The notes below the pieces were generated by a model that worked only from the letters and a program-made list of their open reading frames with translations, did no database searches and was not told the origin of the DNA. From NCBI GenBank assembly GCA_013329045.1, contig DUKZ01000034.1, positions 1-62,946 of the forward strand: DNA of 62,946 nucleotides, read 5' to 3'. The position numbers and the translations under genes were made by a program. This document shows positions 62,789 to 62,946 of this stretch, piece by piece; the first letter of the stretch is position 1, and every line of letters starts with the position of its first letter. Origin of the DNA: Candidatus Woesearchaeota archaeon. Its GTDB lineage: Archaea > Nanobdellota > Nanobdellia > Woesearchaeales > UBA9989.

Positions 62789-62946
62789 TAAACCCCTCAT
62801 AGGCTATCCTATTCCGATATTCCCTCATCTTTTGGATAAACTCTCTTGATGATTCGTCAAAACCTGCCAGTGCATGGTCGATGAGCTCTTTATGGGCGCC
62901 ATCTCCGCTGAATTTTACTCCATGTGAACTACCACGGGTCTCGCTC
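62781..62946 (-). CDS. C-terminal part of a HEPN-like protein (runs off the window)
   Basis: The 54 visible residues end in ESSREFIQKMREYRNRIAYEGF, similar to the C-terminal helix of HEPN-domain proteins (R.x4-6H/RN..Y). The 5' part lies beyond the window. HEPN proteins often act as toxin RNases or as nucleotidyltransferase partners. Confidence 0.45.
   Translation of the reverse strand, partial: SETRGSSHGVKFSGDGAHKELIDHALAGFDESSREFIQKMREYRNRIAYEGFND

Overview
The window is archaeal chromosome, most likely from a DPANN lineage close to Woesearchaeota/Pacearchaeota; that placement is inference. The domain is secure: split RNA polymerase genes (rpoH-rpoB''-rpoB'-rpoA'-rpoA''), EF-1alpha and EF-2, L7Ae, L24e, L30e, S28e, archaeal S15, S10, S12 and S7, a CTP-type riboflavin kinase, an archaeal riboflavin synthase, and TATA boxes 22-30 nt upstream of many start codons (leaderless transcripts). 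Genes are tightly packed, often with ATGA overlaps and tail-to-tail overlaps.

Layout. 0-14 kb holds a degenerate cis-prenyltransferase with a PEP-utilising mobile-domain protein, a prepilin peptidase, two tandem HIT-fold proteins that lack catalytic histidines, a free-standing NFACT-R protein, NAD(P)HX repair (epimerase and dehydratase) in an operon with a CPA2 antiporter and a CRM-domain protein, and an uncharacterised three-gene operon ending in a TIM-barrel protein with a very large insertion. 14-18 kb holds a small ribbon-helix-helix gene, a glycosyltransferase with a radical SAM enzyme, and a zincin-like protein. 18-37 kb is the information core, transcribed leftward: rps10, tuf, fusA, ndk-rpl24e-rps28e-rpl7ae, rps7, rps12, nusA-like, rpl30e, the RNA polymerase operon, two tRNAs and ileS. 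37-44 kb holds ribK-ribC-ribH, an AbrB/PhoU regulator, an APH-like kinase, and a LAGLIDADG gene next to an intron-containing tRNA-Tyr. 44-59 kb is mainly envelope and secreted proteins, broken by an AT-rich xerA island (50.1-52.4 kb). 59-63 kb holds a small wHTH regulator, rps15, serA, a DUF123-like protein and a truncated HEPN-like gene.

Three things stand out. (1) All four tRNA genes carry introns, eight by my reading: tRNA-Asp has three (D-loop, anticodon loop, T-loop), tRNA-Lys two at non-canonical positions, a probable tRNA-Pro two, and tRNA-Tyr one. (2) The 3' end of tRNA-Tyr is duplicated 779 bp downstream, and the two copies bracket the LAGLIDADG gene, like a tRNA-targeted mini-element with no integrase. 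(3) At least six long multi-branched inverted repeats (about 65-165 nt) lie between transcription units. Each has its own arm sequence but a similar architecture, so they may be a family of structured elements.

The sequence also shows a repeated loss of catalytic or metal-binding residues in otherwise conserved proteins: two RNA polymerase zinc sites, both HIT active sites, the cis-prenyltransferase metal site and the cupredoxin copper site.
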